Below are positions 1 to 8,157 of a stretch of 26,793 nucleotides of DNA, one piece after another. A program made the translations under genes and the position numbers. Source of the DNA: Chloroflexota bacterium. GTDB lineage: Bacteria; Chloroflexota; Dormibacteria; Dormibacterales; Dormibacteraceae. The notes beneath the pieces are model-generated. The model was not told the origin of the DNA, searched no databases, and was given only the letters and a program-made list of their open reading frames with translations. The stretch is taken from the NCBI GenBank assembly GCA_005880525.1, contig VBFW01000203.1:1-26793 (forward strand). The letters run 5' to 3'. The stretch's first letter is position 1; each line of letters opens with the position of its first letter.

Positions 1-1307
1 TTCGGCGCCCCGGCAATGGCCCCGCTGAAAGGCGCGCCGGTCCGCAGGACGCGGTCGGCGAGCGCTGGCCTTTCCCACAGGCCGAGCAGCGCCCGCTTGC
101 GCAGCGACTTCCGGCCGCGCCGCCGGTGCTCGAGGATCTGCCGCGGCAGCGGGATGTCGACGGGGCACGCCTCCTGGCAGGCGTTGCACTGGGTGCATAG
201 CGTGTTGGGCAGGTCGGCCTCGGCAAGCCCGTGGTGGAACGGCGTGAGCACCAGGCCGATCGGGCCGTTGTAGCTGTGCCCGAACTGGTGACCGCCGAGG
301 GCCATGAATGGAGGACATGCGTTCGAGCACGCGCCGCAGCGGATGCAGGTGAGCGCGTCGCGGAAAATCGGATCGTCGCGCATGCGCTCGCGGCCGTTGT
401 CGAGGATCACGCAGTGCATCTCGCGCGGGCCGTGCACGCCGATCGTCAGGGATTGCTCGATGTCCGCCGAGCGCGATGGCCCCGTGATCCAGTTGACGTA
501 GCTCGTGATGCGCTGACCCGTCCCGCTGCGCGTGAGCATTCGCAGCTGGGCGATCGCGTCTTCATATGAGGCGATGAGCTTGTCCATGCCGAACAGCGCG
601 ATGTGGACGGGAGGCAGCGTGACGGTGAGGTCCGCGTTGCCCTCGTTCGTGACGAGCACAACCGTTCCCGTTTCGGCGATGGCCATGTTCGCGCCGCTGA
701 TGCCGACCACGGCCTCGATGAATTTCTGGCGCAGGGAAAGGCGCGCGTGGTGCTGGATGGCCTCGACGGTCGGTTCGGTGCCAAAGACCCGCGCCGCGTC
801 TTCCTTGGTGAGGTGGATGGCCGGGGCGATGATGTGCGAGGGGCGGGTGCCCGTGAGCTGGACCATGCGCTCGCCCAGGTCTGTCTCGACGACCTCCATC
901 CCTAGCGATTCGAGGTAGGGGTTGAGCTCGATCTCCTCGGAGGCCATTGACTTGACCTTGGTCACTACCGGCCGCACGCCTGCGCCGGGAGCGTGCTCCG
1001 CGGCAGCGTTCCAGCACAGCTGGCCGATGATGTCGCGCGCCTCCGCCGCGTCGGCGGCGAAATGCACCTGGCCGCCGACCGCCTCCAATCGCTCGGCAAA
1101 CTGGCGCGCGAGCTCGGGCAGGCGGTCGAGGTTGGCGCGCCGCCTCCGCTTGAGGTCCTCGCGACCCTTGGTGAAGTCGAAGTCGGCGAAGCCTGCGTCG
1201 CGCCGCCCACGAATCCCGGTCATCGCGGACGTCAGCGCACGCTGAAGGTTCTCGTCGTTGAGCGCGTGGCGCACGCGCCCGGAGAAATGGAGCCTGCTCT
1301 CAGGCAC
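1..1307 (-). CDS. lutB: LutB-type LUD-domain iron-sulfur protein (lactate utilisation), 3' end outside window
   Basis: About 435 residues are visible; the C-terminus lies beyond the left edge. The LUD domain carries the family signature SGANMAIAETGTVVLVTNEG near residue 205. Two ferredoxin-type clusters follow: CIRCGACSNACP from about residue 319 and CTQCNACQEACP from about residue 371, each giving four Cys for a 4Fe-4S centre. This order is that of LutB/YkgF, the iron-sulfur subunit of the cytoplasmic LutABC L-lactate oxidation complex. The chosen start is GTG at 1307, which gives the usual N-terminus (FSGRVRHALNDENLQRAL). It overlaps the stop of the upstream DUF255 gene by 8 bp, implying translational coupling. 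LutA or LutC would be expected to the left of the window. The frame is the same at both clusters, so there is no sign of a frameshift. Related FeS/LUD proteins of other pathways cannot be excluded. Confidence 0.88.
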   Translation of the reverse strand, partial: MPESRLHFSGRVRHALNDENLQRALTSAMTGIRGRRDAGFADFDFTKGREDLKRRRRANLDRLPELARQFAERLEAVGGQVHFAADAAEARDIIGQLCWNAAAEHAPGAGVRPVVTKVKSMASEEIELNPYLESLGMEVVETDLGERMVQLTGTRPSHIIAPAIHLTKEDAARVFGTEPTVEAIQHHARLSLRQKFIEAVVGISGANMAIAETGTVVLVTNEGNADLTVTLPPVHIALFGMDKLIASYEDAIAQLRMLTRSGTGQRITSYVNWITGPSRSADIEQSLTIGVHGPREMHCVILDNGRERMRDDPIFRDALTCIRCGACSNACPPFMALGGHQFGHSYNGPIGLVLTPFHHGLAEADLPNTLCTQCNACQEACPVDIPLPRQILEHRRRGRKSLRKRALLGLWERPALADRVLRTGAPFSGAIAGAP

Positions 1308-3000
1308 TCGTCGCTTGCGCCGTCGCTTCGTGGATCGATTCGGCCACTGCGGCGGGGCTGCTCACCGGCGTCAAGCATATGGTTCCGACGCAGACCACCG
1401 CCCTGTCTTCACTGCTCGGCTCGATCACGGCGTAAGGATGGGCGAGCATCGCGGCCCGTGCCAGCTCTTCACTGCCGGTGGTGACCTTCACCGGCGGGCG
1501 GAGGCGGTCGAGGGCTCGGGCGAACACCGCCGCCATCAATCCGTACTGGCGCGGGAGTGAAGCCACCGATTCGAGAGCGCGCCGGGCGCGGCCAAGGTGC
1601 ACCTGCTCGGGGTCACCGAGCAAAGCGTCCAGCTCGATCAGCGCCACCGCGGCGACGGAGTTCTCGCCCAGTGGCTTCACAGGGTCGACCAGCCTGCCGA
1701 GCTCATCGCCGCCGGACCGGTCGAAGTAGCCCCCCAGCTGCTTGTCGGCGTAGCGATCCTCGAGATGGCCTGCGAGCTCGGTTGCAATCGCGAGCCATCT
1801 GTCGCCGAGGCCCGACTGGTACGCCCTGACGGCCGCGAGCAATCCCCACGCCTGGTCGCCCAGCTGGCCGCCAACCCCATCGGCGTGGGAGAGTCCGCCC
1901 GCGCGCGCGTAGCGATCGGCGAACAGGCGCTCGAGCGCCAGCGCGGCATTAGCGCGCAGGTCGGGGAGCGCGTGGCGCCTCGCGGCATCGAGATAGGCCA
2001 CCGCCAGCGCAGCATTCCACGCGGAGTAGACGCGCCGGTCCACGTAAGGTGCTTGCTCGGCGGCGCGGCCGCCGGCGTCCAGCTCGTAGTAGCGCTCGTC
2101 GGCGTCCTGGCTGCCGGCGTAAAGGCCAGTGTCGTTGTTCCGGAGCACCCGATCCAGGTAGCCGGTGGCGGTTTCGAGCGCGCCCGTCAGCCCGGCCAGA
2201 GAGAGTGCGCTCACCAGGCCTGCGTGGTCTTCGAGCATCTTCTCGTAATGCGGCACGCTCCAGTCCTGCGTCGTCGAATACCGGAAGAAGCCGCCCTCGA
2301 CGTGGTCGTACATCCCGCCGCCCGCCATCTGCTCGAGCGTGTGCACCGCCATCTTCCGGAGCTCTTGATCGCCGCGGATCTGCGCCTGCTCCAGCAGCAG
2401 CAGGATGGCGTCGGTCTGCGGGAACTTCGGAGCCGTGCCGAAACCGCCGTACGCGGTGTCGTAGGAGCTGCGCACCGCGTTGAGGATCGCCTCGACCAGC
2501 GACGGATCCAGCTCGCCCGCGCTGCGGGCGGCGATCCCACCCGAGCGCTTGCGGCCCTCGAGCACCTTGCTTGCGATCTCGGGCCGGTTGGTGCGGTAGT
2601 ACGACGCGACCCTTCGCAACGCTCCCGCCATCTGCTCCGGCGGCAGGTACGTGGCGCCCGTGAGGATGTCACCTGACGACGTCAGAAACGCGGTCGTCGG
2701 CCAGCCTCCCATGTTGTAGCGCTGGTTGATGTCAGGCCGGACGTCGTTGTCGACGCGGATGGGCACGTACTCGTTCTTGATGAGGTCGATGACGCCCGGG
2801 TGCGAGTACGTGGTCTCGTCCATGACGTGGCACCAGTGGCACCACACCGCTGAGATGGACAGCAGGATGGGCCGGTCCGTCCGCCGAGCTTCTTCAAATG
2901 CCGCCTCCGACCACGGGCGCCAGCCGATCTCGGCGGCGCGGTTGGGACGCGGCGAGAAGTGGAACTCGGAGGCGTCCGGTGCGCGTTCGGCGTCGGCCAT
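1300..3000 (-). CDS. DUF255 (thioredoxin-fold) / YyaL-like protein
   Basis: 566 aa from ATG at 3000. The N-terminal thioredoxin-like DUF255 domain contains the hallmark VWCHWCHVM with C54 and C57, then VPIRVDNDVRPDIN and GGWPTTAFL. The remainder is the helical, (alpha/alpha)6-like region typical of the YyaL/spermatogenesis-associated protein 20 family. The biochemical role of the family is not established; a redox or sugar-processing function has been suggested from the fold. The protein is somewhat shorter than many relatives (about 650-690 aa). The open frame extends upstream to 3138, but that would run into the divergent peptidase gene and adds low-complexity residues. ATG 3000 has a TACACT hexamer 6 nt before it and no Shine-Dalgarno. 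It is probably co-transcribed with the LutB-type gene, which it overlaps by 8 bp. Confidence 0.85.
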   Translation of the reverse strand: MADAERAPDASEFHFSPRPNRAAEIGWRPWSEAAFEEARRTDRPILLSISAVWCHWCHVMDETTYSHPGVIDLIKNEYVPIRVDNDVRPDINQRYNMGGWPTTAFLTSSGDILTGATYLPPEQMAGALRRVASYYRTNRPEIASKVLEGRKRSGGIAARSAGELDPSLVEAILNAVRSSYDTAYGGFGTAPKFPQTDAILLLLEQAQIRGDQELRKMAVHTLEQMAGGGMYDHVEGGFFRYSTTQDWSVPHYEKMLEDHAGLVSALSLAGLTGALETATGYLDRVLRNNDTGLYAGSQDADERYYELDAGGRAAEQAPYVDRRVYSAWNAALAVAYLDAARRHALPDLRANAALALERLFADRYARAGGLSHADGVGGQLGDQAWGLLAAVRAYQSGLGDRWLAIATELAGHLEDRYADKQLGGYFDRSGGDELGRLVDPVKPLGENSVAAVALIELDALLGDPEQVHLGRARRALESVASLPRQYGLMAAVFARALDRLRPPVKVTTGSEELARAAMLAHPYAVIEPSSEDRAVVCVGTICLTPVSSPAAVAESIHEATAQATSA

Positions 3001-3023
3001 ACGCCCAGTGTAAGAATGGCGGT
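3001..3023. promoter_or_regulatory. Divergent leaderless-type promoter between DUF255 and M20 genes
   Basis: Only 23 bp separate the two start codons. On the minus strand TACACT (3012-3007) sits 6 nt before ATG 3000. On the plus strand AAGAAT (3012-3017) sits 6 nt before GTG 3024. The hexamers share position 3012, making one near-symmetrical -10 block. There is no purine-rich Shine-Dalgarno on either side. This is read from sequence; transcription start sites are inferred. Confidence 0.45.
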
Positions 3024-4382
3024 GTGATATCCACCAGCGCGGTCGATACCTATATCCAGAGCAACTCACGGCGTTTTGTCGATGAGCTGAAAGAGCTCTG
3101 CAGCTTCCCGAGCATCTCCAACAACGGCCTCGACGCAATCAAGCCGGCCCGCGACTGGATCGCCAATCGTCTCGCCGGTTTCACCGACCGCGTCGAGACT
3201 CTTGACGCGGGCGGGATGCCCGCGCTGTACGCCGAGGTGAAAGGCGCCGGCCGACGCAAGCTCCTTCTGTACGAGCACTACGACGTGCAGCCGGTCGACC
3301 CCATCGACCAGTGGGAGGCGGACCCGTTTAAGGCTGTAGAAAAGGACGGCAGGCTCGTGGCTCGCGGCGTCGCCGACGACAAGGCCGACGTGATGGCGCG
3401 CATCCACGCTGTCGAGGTGCTGAAGCACCTCGGCGAGATCCCGGTCACGCTGCGCTTCCTGGTCGAGGGCGAGGAGGAGATCGGCTCGAAGACCTTCGAG
3501 AAGATCGCGCACAAGCATGCGGACAAGCTGAAGGCCGACGGGTGCCTCTGGGAGTCGGGCGGGTTCGACAGCGCCGACCGCCCAATGATCTTCTTCGGCG
3601 TCAGGGGCCTGCTCTACATCCAGCTGCGCGTGAGCCTGCTGGCGTTCGACCAGCACTCAGGCTACGCAAGCCTGTATCCGTCGGCTGCCATGTATCTCAT
3701 CCGCGCGCTCGCAAGCCTTCGCGACCAGGACATGAACATCGGCATCCAGGGCTTTTACGACGACGTCGTTCAGCCGACCGAAGCCGACCGAAAGATGCTC
3801 GCGAAGATCGACCCCGAGGTCGATGAGCGCAAGCGCCTCATCGGTTTCGACGAGATGATCCGCAACCCTTCGCCCGACAAGGTCGTCGAGCAGCTGCTGT
3901 TCACGCCGACATGCAACATCGCAGGGGTGACCACCGGCTACCAGGGTCCCGGGTCGAAAACGGTGCTTCCAGCGGAGGCAACTGCCAAGCTCGACTTCCG
4001 GCTCATCCCGAACCAGGACCCGACCGACATTCTCAGCAAGCTGCGGCGCCACCTCGATGGACACGGTTTCGAGAAGGTCGAGATCCTCTGGTCGGATGGC
4101 GAGAAGCCGGTGCGGTCGGACCCGAGCTCGGACATCGGCAAGGTCATGGTGGAAAGCGTCCGCGAGCTGCACGGCGAGCCGGTCATCTGGCCGTTCATGC
4201 AGGCGACAGGTCCGATGCACCCAGTGGTGGCCGACCTCGGCATCCCGACAGTCATGCCTGTGGGTGTGGGCCGGCCCGAAAACCGGATCCATGCCCCCAA
4301 CGAGAACATCCGGGTCGACGACTACCTCAACACGATCCGCCTCATGTGCCGGGTGTGGGAGAGGTTCGGGGCGGCCGGCTAG
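3024..4382 (+). CDS. M20-family metallopeptidase (dipeptidase / ArgE-DapE-like)
   Basis: 452 aa. It is a cytoplasmic zinc-dependent hydrolase likely to act on dipeptides or acylated amino acids. Metal-ligand motifs are in order: H85 in EHYDVQP, D118/D119 in GVADDKADV, E150/E151 in VEGEEEIGS, and a C-terminal HAPNEN near residue 426. HSG at about 211 lies in the lid/dimerisation domain. The usual Gly in YGHYDVQP is Glu here, which is unusual but does not remove a ligand. GTG 3024 was chosen because upstream codons are Arg/Pro-rich and lie inside the divergent gene; GTG is followed by ISTSAVDTY, a normal M20 N-terminus. The next gene starts one base after its TAG stop, so the two form an operon. 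Substrate cannot be told from sequence. Confidence 0.88.
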   Translation: MISTSAVDTYIQSNSRRFVDELKELCSFPSISNNGLDAIKPARDWIANRLAGFTDRVETLDAGGMPALYAEVKGAGRRKLLLYEHYDVQPVDPIDQWEADPFKAVEKDGRLVARGVADDKADVMARIHAVEVLKHLGEIPVTLRFLVEGEEEIGSKTFEKIAHKHADKLKADGCLWESGGFDSADRPMIFFGVRGLLYIQLRVSLLAFDQHSGYASLYPSAAMYLIRALASLRDQDMNIGIQGFYDDVVQPTEADRKMLAKIDPEVDERKRLIGFDEMIRNPSPDKVVEQLLFTPTCNIAGVTTGYQGPGSKTVLPAEATAKLDFRLIPNQDPTDILSKLRRHLDGHGFEKVEILWSDGEKPVRSDPSSDIGKVMVESVRELHGEPVIWPFMQATGPMHPVVADLGIPTVMPVGVGRPENRIHAPNENIRVDDYLNTIRLMCRVWERFGAAG

Positions 4383-4670
4383 ATGGAGAAGATTCGCGAC
4401 AAGCTCTTCACTGTGAAGTACGTCGAGGACACTGGCCACCCGCACATCGAGATCGTCGACCAGGACGTGTGCGGGACGAAGTGCGAGGGCAAGTACTGCA
4501 ACCACTTCTGCCCTGCCGGGGTGTACGAGTGGGACGAGGAGCAGCAGAAGAACCTGGTGAGCTTCGGCAACTGCATCGAATGCGGCGCCTGCTCGATCGG
4601 CTGCCCGTTCGACAACATCACGTGCCACTCCCCGCGCGGGGGCTTCGGGGCCCAGTACCGGCTGGGTTAG
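4383..4670 (+). CDS. FixX-like ferredoxin
   Basis: 95 aa, beginning immediately after the stop of the M20 gene. It has eight Cys in two groups: C30, C34, C39, C43 (VCGTKCEGKYCNHFCP) and C64, C67, C70, C74 (CIECGACSIGCP). The second group is a classic 4Fe-4S motif, and the whole layout (VKYVEDTGHPHIEI...) matches the FixX/ferredoxin-like family. That family accepts electrons alongside FixABC or electron-transfer flavoprotein:quinone oxidoreductase. No fixA, fixB or fixC is present nearby, so the partner must be encoded elsewhere or be different. A thioredoxin reductase gene follows after 38 bp. Confidence 0.85.
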   Translation: MEKIRDKLFTVKYVEDTGHPHIEIVDQDVCGTKCEGKYCNHFCPAGVYEWDEEQQKNLVSFGNCIECGACSIGCPFDNITCHSPRGGFGAQYRLG

Positions 4671-4708
4671 GAATACAAGCCGCTCTGGGCACAATTGAAC
4701 CTAGAGCA

Positions 4709-5641
4709 ATGAGCGGTTACGACGTCATCATCGTCGGCGGCGGCCCCGCCGGGCTGGCCGCAGGCCTCTACACCGCCCGCATGGACCTCAAGGCGGTGCT
4801 GCTCGACCGCGGGCCGCTGGGCGGGCAGCTGCTGAACACCGAGCTGATCGAGGACTACCCCGGCTTCGAGTCGATCCTTGGCTCCGAGCTCGCCGTGAAG
4901 ATGGGCGACCACGCGCGCAAGTTCGGTCTGGAGATCCGGGACTTCGAGCCCGTGAAGGAGATCGATGTCGAGGACGGAGCCAAGGTGGTCCGGCTCGAGT
5001 CGGGCGAGGAGCTGCGCGCCCCCGCCGTGATCATGGCCGCCGGCGGCCTGCCGCGATACCTGGAGGTGCCCGGCGAGAAGGAGTTCTGGGGCCGCGGCGT
5101 CAGCTACTGCGCAGTGTGCGACGGTGCGTTCTTCAAGGGCGAAGAGCTCGCCGTCGTCGGCGGCGGTGACGCGGCGGTGGAGGAGGGCGACTTCCTCACG
5201 CGCTACGCCTCGAAGGTCTACATCATCCACCGGCGCAACGAGCTGCGGGCGCAACCGATCCTGGTCGACCGTGCGCGCGCCAACCCGAAGATCGAGTTCA
5301 TCCTCGACGCGGTGGTGAAGGACATCAAAGGCGACCAGAAAGTCCGCGCATTGGACTACGAGCACCGCGGCCACGTGACCGAGCTTCCGGTCGGCGGCGT
5401 CTTCATCTTCGTAGGCTTCGTGCCCAACTCGATGCTGTTGAAGATGCACGTCGACCACGACGATGCCGGCTACATCACCACCGACCGCAACATGCAGACA
5501 TCGGTCGACGGAATCTGGGCGGTGGGCGATGTGAGGTCGCAGCTGACCAAGCAGATCGCGACCGCCGCGGGTGACGGCACGACGGCGGCGGTTGCCGCGT
5601 CGAACTACGTCTCCGCGCTCAAAGACGCAGCGCGCGCATAG
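4709..5641 (+). CDS. trxB: Thioredoxin reductase (NADPH)
   Basis: 310 aa, the usual size for low-molecular-weight bacterial TrxB. The FAD-binding GGGPAGLAAGLYTAR is at the N-terminus. The redox-active pair is C134/C137 in CAVCDGA. The NADPH domain has VVGGGDAAVEEGDFL and HRRNELRAQ, the latter being the HRRxxxR motif for the 2'-phosphate. The C-terminal FAD motif is GIWAVGDVRSQLTKQIATAAGDG. It reduces thioredoxin in the cytoplasm using NADPH. GGGDAAVEE replaces the more common GGGDSAxEE. The ATG at 4709 gives the canonical MSGYDVIIVGGG start. No thioredoxin gene is in the window; the DUF255 protein is the only other thioredoxin-fold protein here. Confidence 0.95.
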   Translation: MSGYDVIIVGGGPAGLAAGLYTARMDLKAVLLDRGPLGGQLLNTELIEDYPGFESILGSELAVKMGDHARKFGLEIRDFEPVKEIDVEDGAKVVRLESGEELRAPAVIMAAGGLPRYLEVPGEKEFWGRGVSYCAVCDGAFFKGEELAVVGGGDAAVEEGDFLTRYASKVYIIHRRNELRAQPILVDRARANPKIEFILDAVVKDIKGDQKVRALDYEHRGHVTELPVGGVFIFVGFVPNSMLLKMHVDHDDAGYITTDRNMQTSVDGIWAVGDVRSQLTKQIATAAGDGTTAAVAASNYVSALKDAARA

Positions 5642-5761
5642 ACGAGGTATGCGTTTCTCGCCGCCAACGTCGTGCTCGCCGTCCTCTACGTATCGCGCGG
5701 CGGGAACTACGCGGTGAGACGCGCCTTGCGTCCACTGCCCGCCACCGCGTAGAAACTACTC

Positions 5762-6526
5762 GTGCGCATCAAGCGCTTCGGCTGGGTCAGAGACATCCCC
5801 GACCAGCGCGACCTTCGCTACCAGCCGCCGCCCAGGATCGCCCGGGCTCTTCCGCCGAAGGTCGACCTCCGCGCCGGCTTCACCCCTTGCTACAACCAGG
5901 GCGAGCTCGGCTCCTGCACGGCCAATGCGATCGCCGGTGCCCTGGAGTTCCTGGAGCGGAAGGAGGGCGAGACGCCGCCGGTCATGCCGTCCAGGCTCTT
6001 CATCTACTACAACGAGCGCGCGCTCGAGGGCACTGTCGACAGCGACTCGGGCGCCCAGATCCGCGACGGCATCAAGACCGTCGTCAAGCGCGGCTTCTGC
6101 GCCGAGGACCTCTGGCCGTATGACATCAAGCGCTTCGCGGTCAAGCCGCCGGAGAGCTGTTATCGCGCCGCCCTGAAGGAGCAGGTGAGCGAGTACCTGC
6201 GCCTCGAACACCAGTCGACGATGCCGCTGCTCGCGTGTCTCGCGAGCGGTTTCCCGTTCGTGTTCGGCTTCTCCGTGTACGAGAGCTTCGAGTCGCCGAG
6301 CGTCGCCGCGAGCGGTGTCGTCCCGATGCCGAAGATGAGCGAGCGCGTGCTCGGAGGTCATGCGGTGGTCGCGTGCGGCTACGACCTCAAGGCTTCGCGC
6401 TTCACCGTTCGCAACTCATGGGGAGGCCGCTGGGGGATCGGCGGCTATTTCACGATGCCGTTTGCCTACCTGACCGACGCGTACCTCTCGGCCGACTTCT
6501 GGACGATCCGCAGGGTTCCGGTCTGA
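5762..6526 (+). CDS. Papain-like (C1-family) cysteine peptidase
   Basis: 254 aa. The catalytic set is complete: Q46 and C52 in NQGELGSCTANA, H200 in GGHAVVACGYD and N218 in VRNSWGGRWGIGGYF. This is the C1A core without a recognisable inhibitory propeptide: DIPDQRDLRYQPPP leads straight into VDLRAGFTPCYNQG. No signal peptide or membrane segment is seen, so a cytosolic location is likely. The start is GTG 5762, preceded by TAGAAA 6 nt upstream and lacking a Shine-Dalgarno. It converges with the DUF3048 gene; the two stop codons are 7 bp apart. Physiological substrate unknown. Such compact C1 proteins are known in bacteria but are rarely characterised. Confidence 0.88.
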   Translation: MRIKRFGWVRDIPDQRDLRYQPPPRIARALPPKVDLRAGFTPCYNQGELGSCTANAIAGALEFLERKEGETPPVMPSRLFIYYNERALEGTVDSDSGAQIRDGIKTVVKRGFCAEDLWPYDIKRFAVKPPESCYRAALKEQVSEYLRLEHQSTMPLLACLASGFPFVFGFSVYESFESPSVAASGVVPMPKMSERVLGGHAVVACGYDLKASRFTVRNSWGGRWGIGGYFTMPFAYLTDAYLSADFWTIRRVPV

Positions 6527-6533
6527 GCCGAGC

Positions 6534-8135
6534 TCAGGCCGTGACGTCGACCCAGACGAGACCAGGTGGCAGGCTCAGAGCCTGACCGTCGGCCGTCGTG
6601 AACGTGATGGGCGAGTGGCTGTCTGCGCCGCTCCAGGCGCCCGCGTAGTGCTGACCCTTGTAGTAGATGTCCGCCGACCCTGTCGACTCGAGATTGAAGT
6701 CGTGGATGAGCGAGCCGTGGCCGTCACTGACGTTCAGCTCGGTTACCTGCGTGTGCATCACGATCAGCATCTCGATGCGTAGCGGCTGGCGCGACTTGGC
6801 ATCGCGGTACGCGTGGCCGTTCTCGGTCTTCTGGTAAGTGCCCATGAGCGGGTCGTAGGTGTACGACGAGCTGTGCTCGCTGACGATGACCGACGTCGCC
6901 GGCATGCCGCCGGCCGGGCTGGGCCGCGCCTTGGACATCGAGAATGCGGGCAGGTTTGGAAAGAGCTGGGTCTCGACGCGGTTCACGCCGTCGCCGGTGA
7001 TCATGAGGTTGTCAGGCGCGTAGCGGCTGTTGCTGCGGAACGTGTAGCCGACCGTGTCGAAGAACTGGTGCACAGGCTCGGATCCCGCGGCGGCCTGCGT
7101 CACTGAGGACTCGCCCGACTGGAAGAGCACGCCCTTGTAGTGGCGGCCGAGCTTGAGCGACACGAGCCGGCTCGAGCGCATCGGGCCGATGAGGTCAGGC
7201 GCGTTTCCGTAGATCGCGGTGAGCCGGGTGATGCCGCCCTCGGCCAGGTACTCGTACACCATGTCCGCGGCCTGCAGCCCGTTCTGGTCCACCGCGTCCG
7301 CGTCGTTGGGAATCTGGATCAGCGCCGGGTACTTGAGCGGGGTCGTGTGCTCCTGGTCGCGGTAGTAGAGGCCAGTCACGAGCGTCCACGACGCCTTGAC
7401 GGTGTGACCTGTCGAATCGGTGGCGCCGGACCCGAGCTTGACGACGAAGGGTCCTGAAGGAATTCCCTGCGTCGACACCGTCGCGCTGCGTGAATCCTTT
7501 GCCCAGTTGAGCGTCAGCGCCTTGGCGCCCAGCGTCATCTTCACAGTGGTCGGCACCATCACGTCGTTGAAGGCGAGCGTGATCGTCGTTCCTGGCAGAA
7601 CCTCGGAGCCATCGGTGATGGCGGCACCACCGGCCCCTGTAACTGACGCGATGCGCGGCACGATCGTCGTCGTGAATGTCCAGTGCGCGGCCTTCACCTG
7701 ATGCCTGGAGGTGTCGGTGAACGATCGCAGCGCCAGCGTGTAGCTCGTGAGGTCGAGCAGCGGCTGGGCCGGAACGAACTGGTATCGATCCTGACCCGAC
7801 ACTGAGACGAATGCGCCGTTGGTTGCGGGTTCGATCGAGAAGCTCTTCTGCAGCGAGTCAAGCGCGACTGACCGGTTGAAGGAGAACACGAGGCGTGTCT
7901 CGGTCGGCACCTCCTTCTGGCCCGACGCGACGCTGAGCGCGACAGCAGTCGGCAGCGTGTTGAGGTAGGCGAGGTAGCCGCCGGCGCTCGTGAACAAGAG
8001 CGCGACGAGAACCGCGACTGCGATCCAGCCTCGACGCATGGGCAAGCCGAAGCGGTTCTTCTGGATCGGCGGCCTTGGCGCGGGCCAGGCCGTGTGCGCG
8101 ATCTCCTCTTGGTGCTGCGACGTATCCAGGGACAA
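6534..8135 (-). CDS. Membrane-anchored DUF3048 (YerB-like) protein with bacterial Ig-like N-terminal domain
   Basis: About 533 aa from TTG 8135. A short cytoplasmic tail is followed by a transmembrane helix (RRGWIAVAVLVALLFTSAGG) and then an extracytoplasmic part. The first part resembles SbsA/big Ig-like repeats (TETRLVFSFNRSVALDSL, TTITLAFNDVMV). The C-terminal DUF3048 region has the family signatures ADMVYEYLAEGGITRLTAIYG and GPMRSSR. The function of DUF3048/YerB is not established; it is an exported or anchored protein of Gram-positive-type envelopes. The start is uncertain. The frame is open to a TTG at 8234, which would overlap the DUF971 gene by 77 bp; ATG 8039 would begin exactly at the TM helix. 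Codons from 8135 onward have the strong G/C third-position bias of real genes; those upstream are weaker. CATAAT lies 13 nt before 8135. Confidence 0.82.
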   Translation of the reverse strand: MSLDTSQHQEEIAHTAWPAPRPPIQKNRFGLPMRRGWIAVAVLVALLFTSAGGYLAYLNTLPTAVALSVASGQKEVPTETRLVFSFNRSVALDSLQKSFSIEPATNGAFVSVSGQDRYQFVPAQPLLDLTSYTLALRSFTDTSRHQVKAAHWTFTTTIVPRIASVTGAGGAAITDGSEVLPGTTITLAFNDVMVPTTVKMTLGAKALTLNWAKDSRSATVSTQGIPSGPFVVKLGSGATDSTGHTVKASWTLVTGLYYRDQEHTTPLKYPALIQIPNDADAVDQNGLQAADMVYEYLAEGGITRLTAIYGNAPDLIGPMRSSRLVSLKLGRHYKGVLFQSGESSVTQAAAGSEPVHQFFDTVGYTFRSNSRYAPDNLMITGDGVNRVETQLFPNLPAFSMSKARPSPAGGMPATSVIVSEHSSSYTYDPLMGTYQKTENGHAYRDAKSRQPLRIEMLIVMHTQVTELNVSDGHGSLIHDFNLESTGSADIYYKGQHYAGAWSGADSHSPITFTTADGQALSLPPGLVWVDVTA

Positions 8136-8157
8136 CGGAGCGCTGCCGATTATGCCA

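Noticed and set aside
1597..2676. Long plus-strand open frame opposite the DUF255 gene
   Set aside because: It is a shadow of the minus-strand gene with low-complexity composition; the DUF255 CxxC motif lies on the other strand.
3001..3138. Upstream extension of the DUF255 protein by 46 residues
   Set aside because: It would overlap the divergent M20 gene, and the residues (MRRGRCWRCSG...) do not resemble the family N-terminus.
3657..4694. Long minus-strand open frame opposite M20/FixX
   Set aside because: The plus strand holds intact metal-ligand and ferredoxin motifs; this frame has none.
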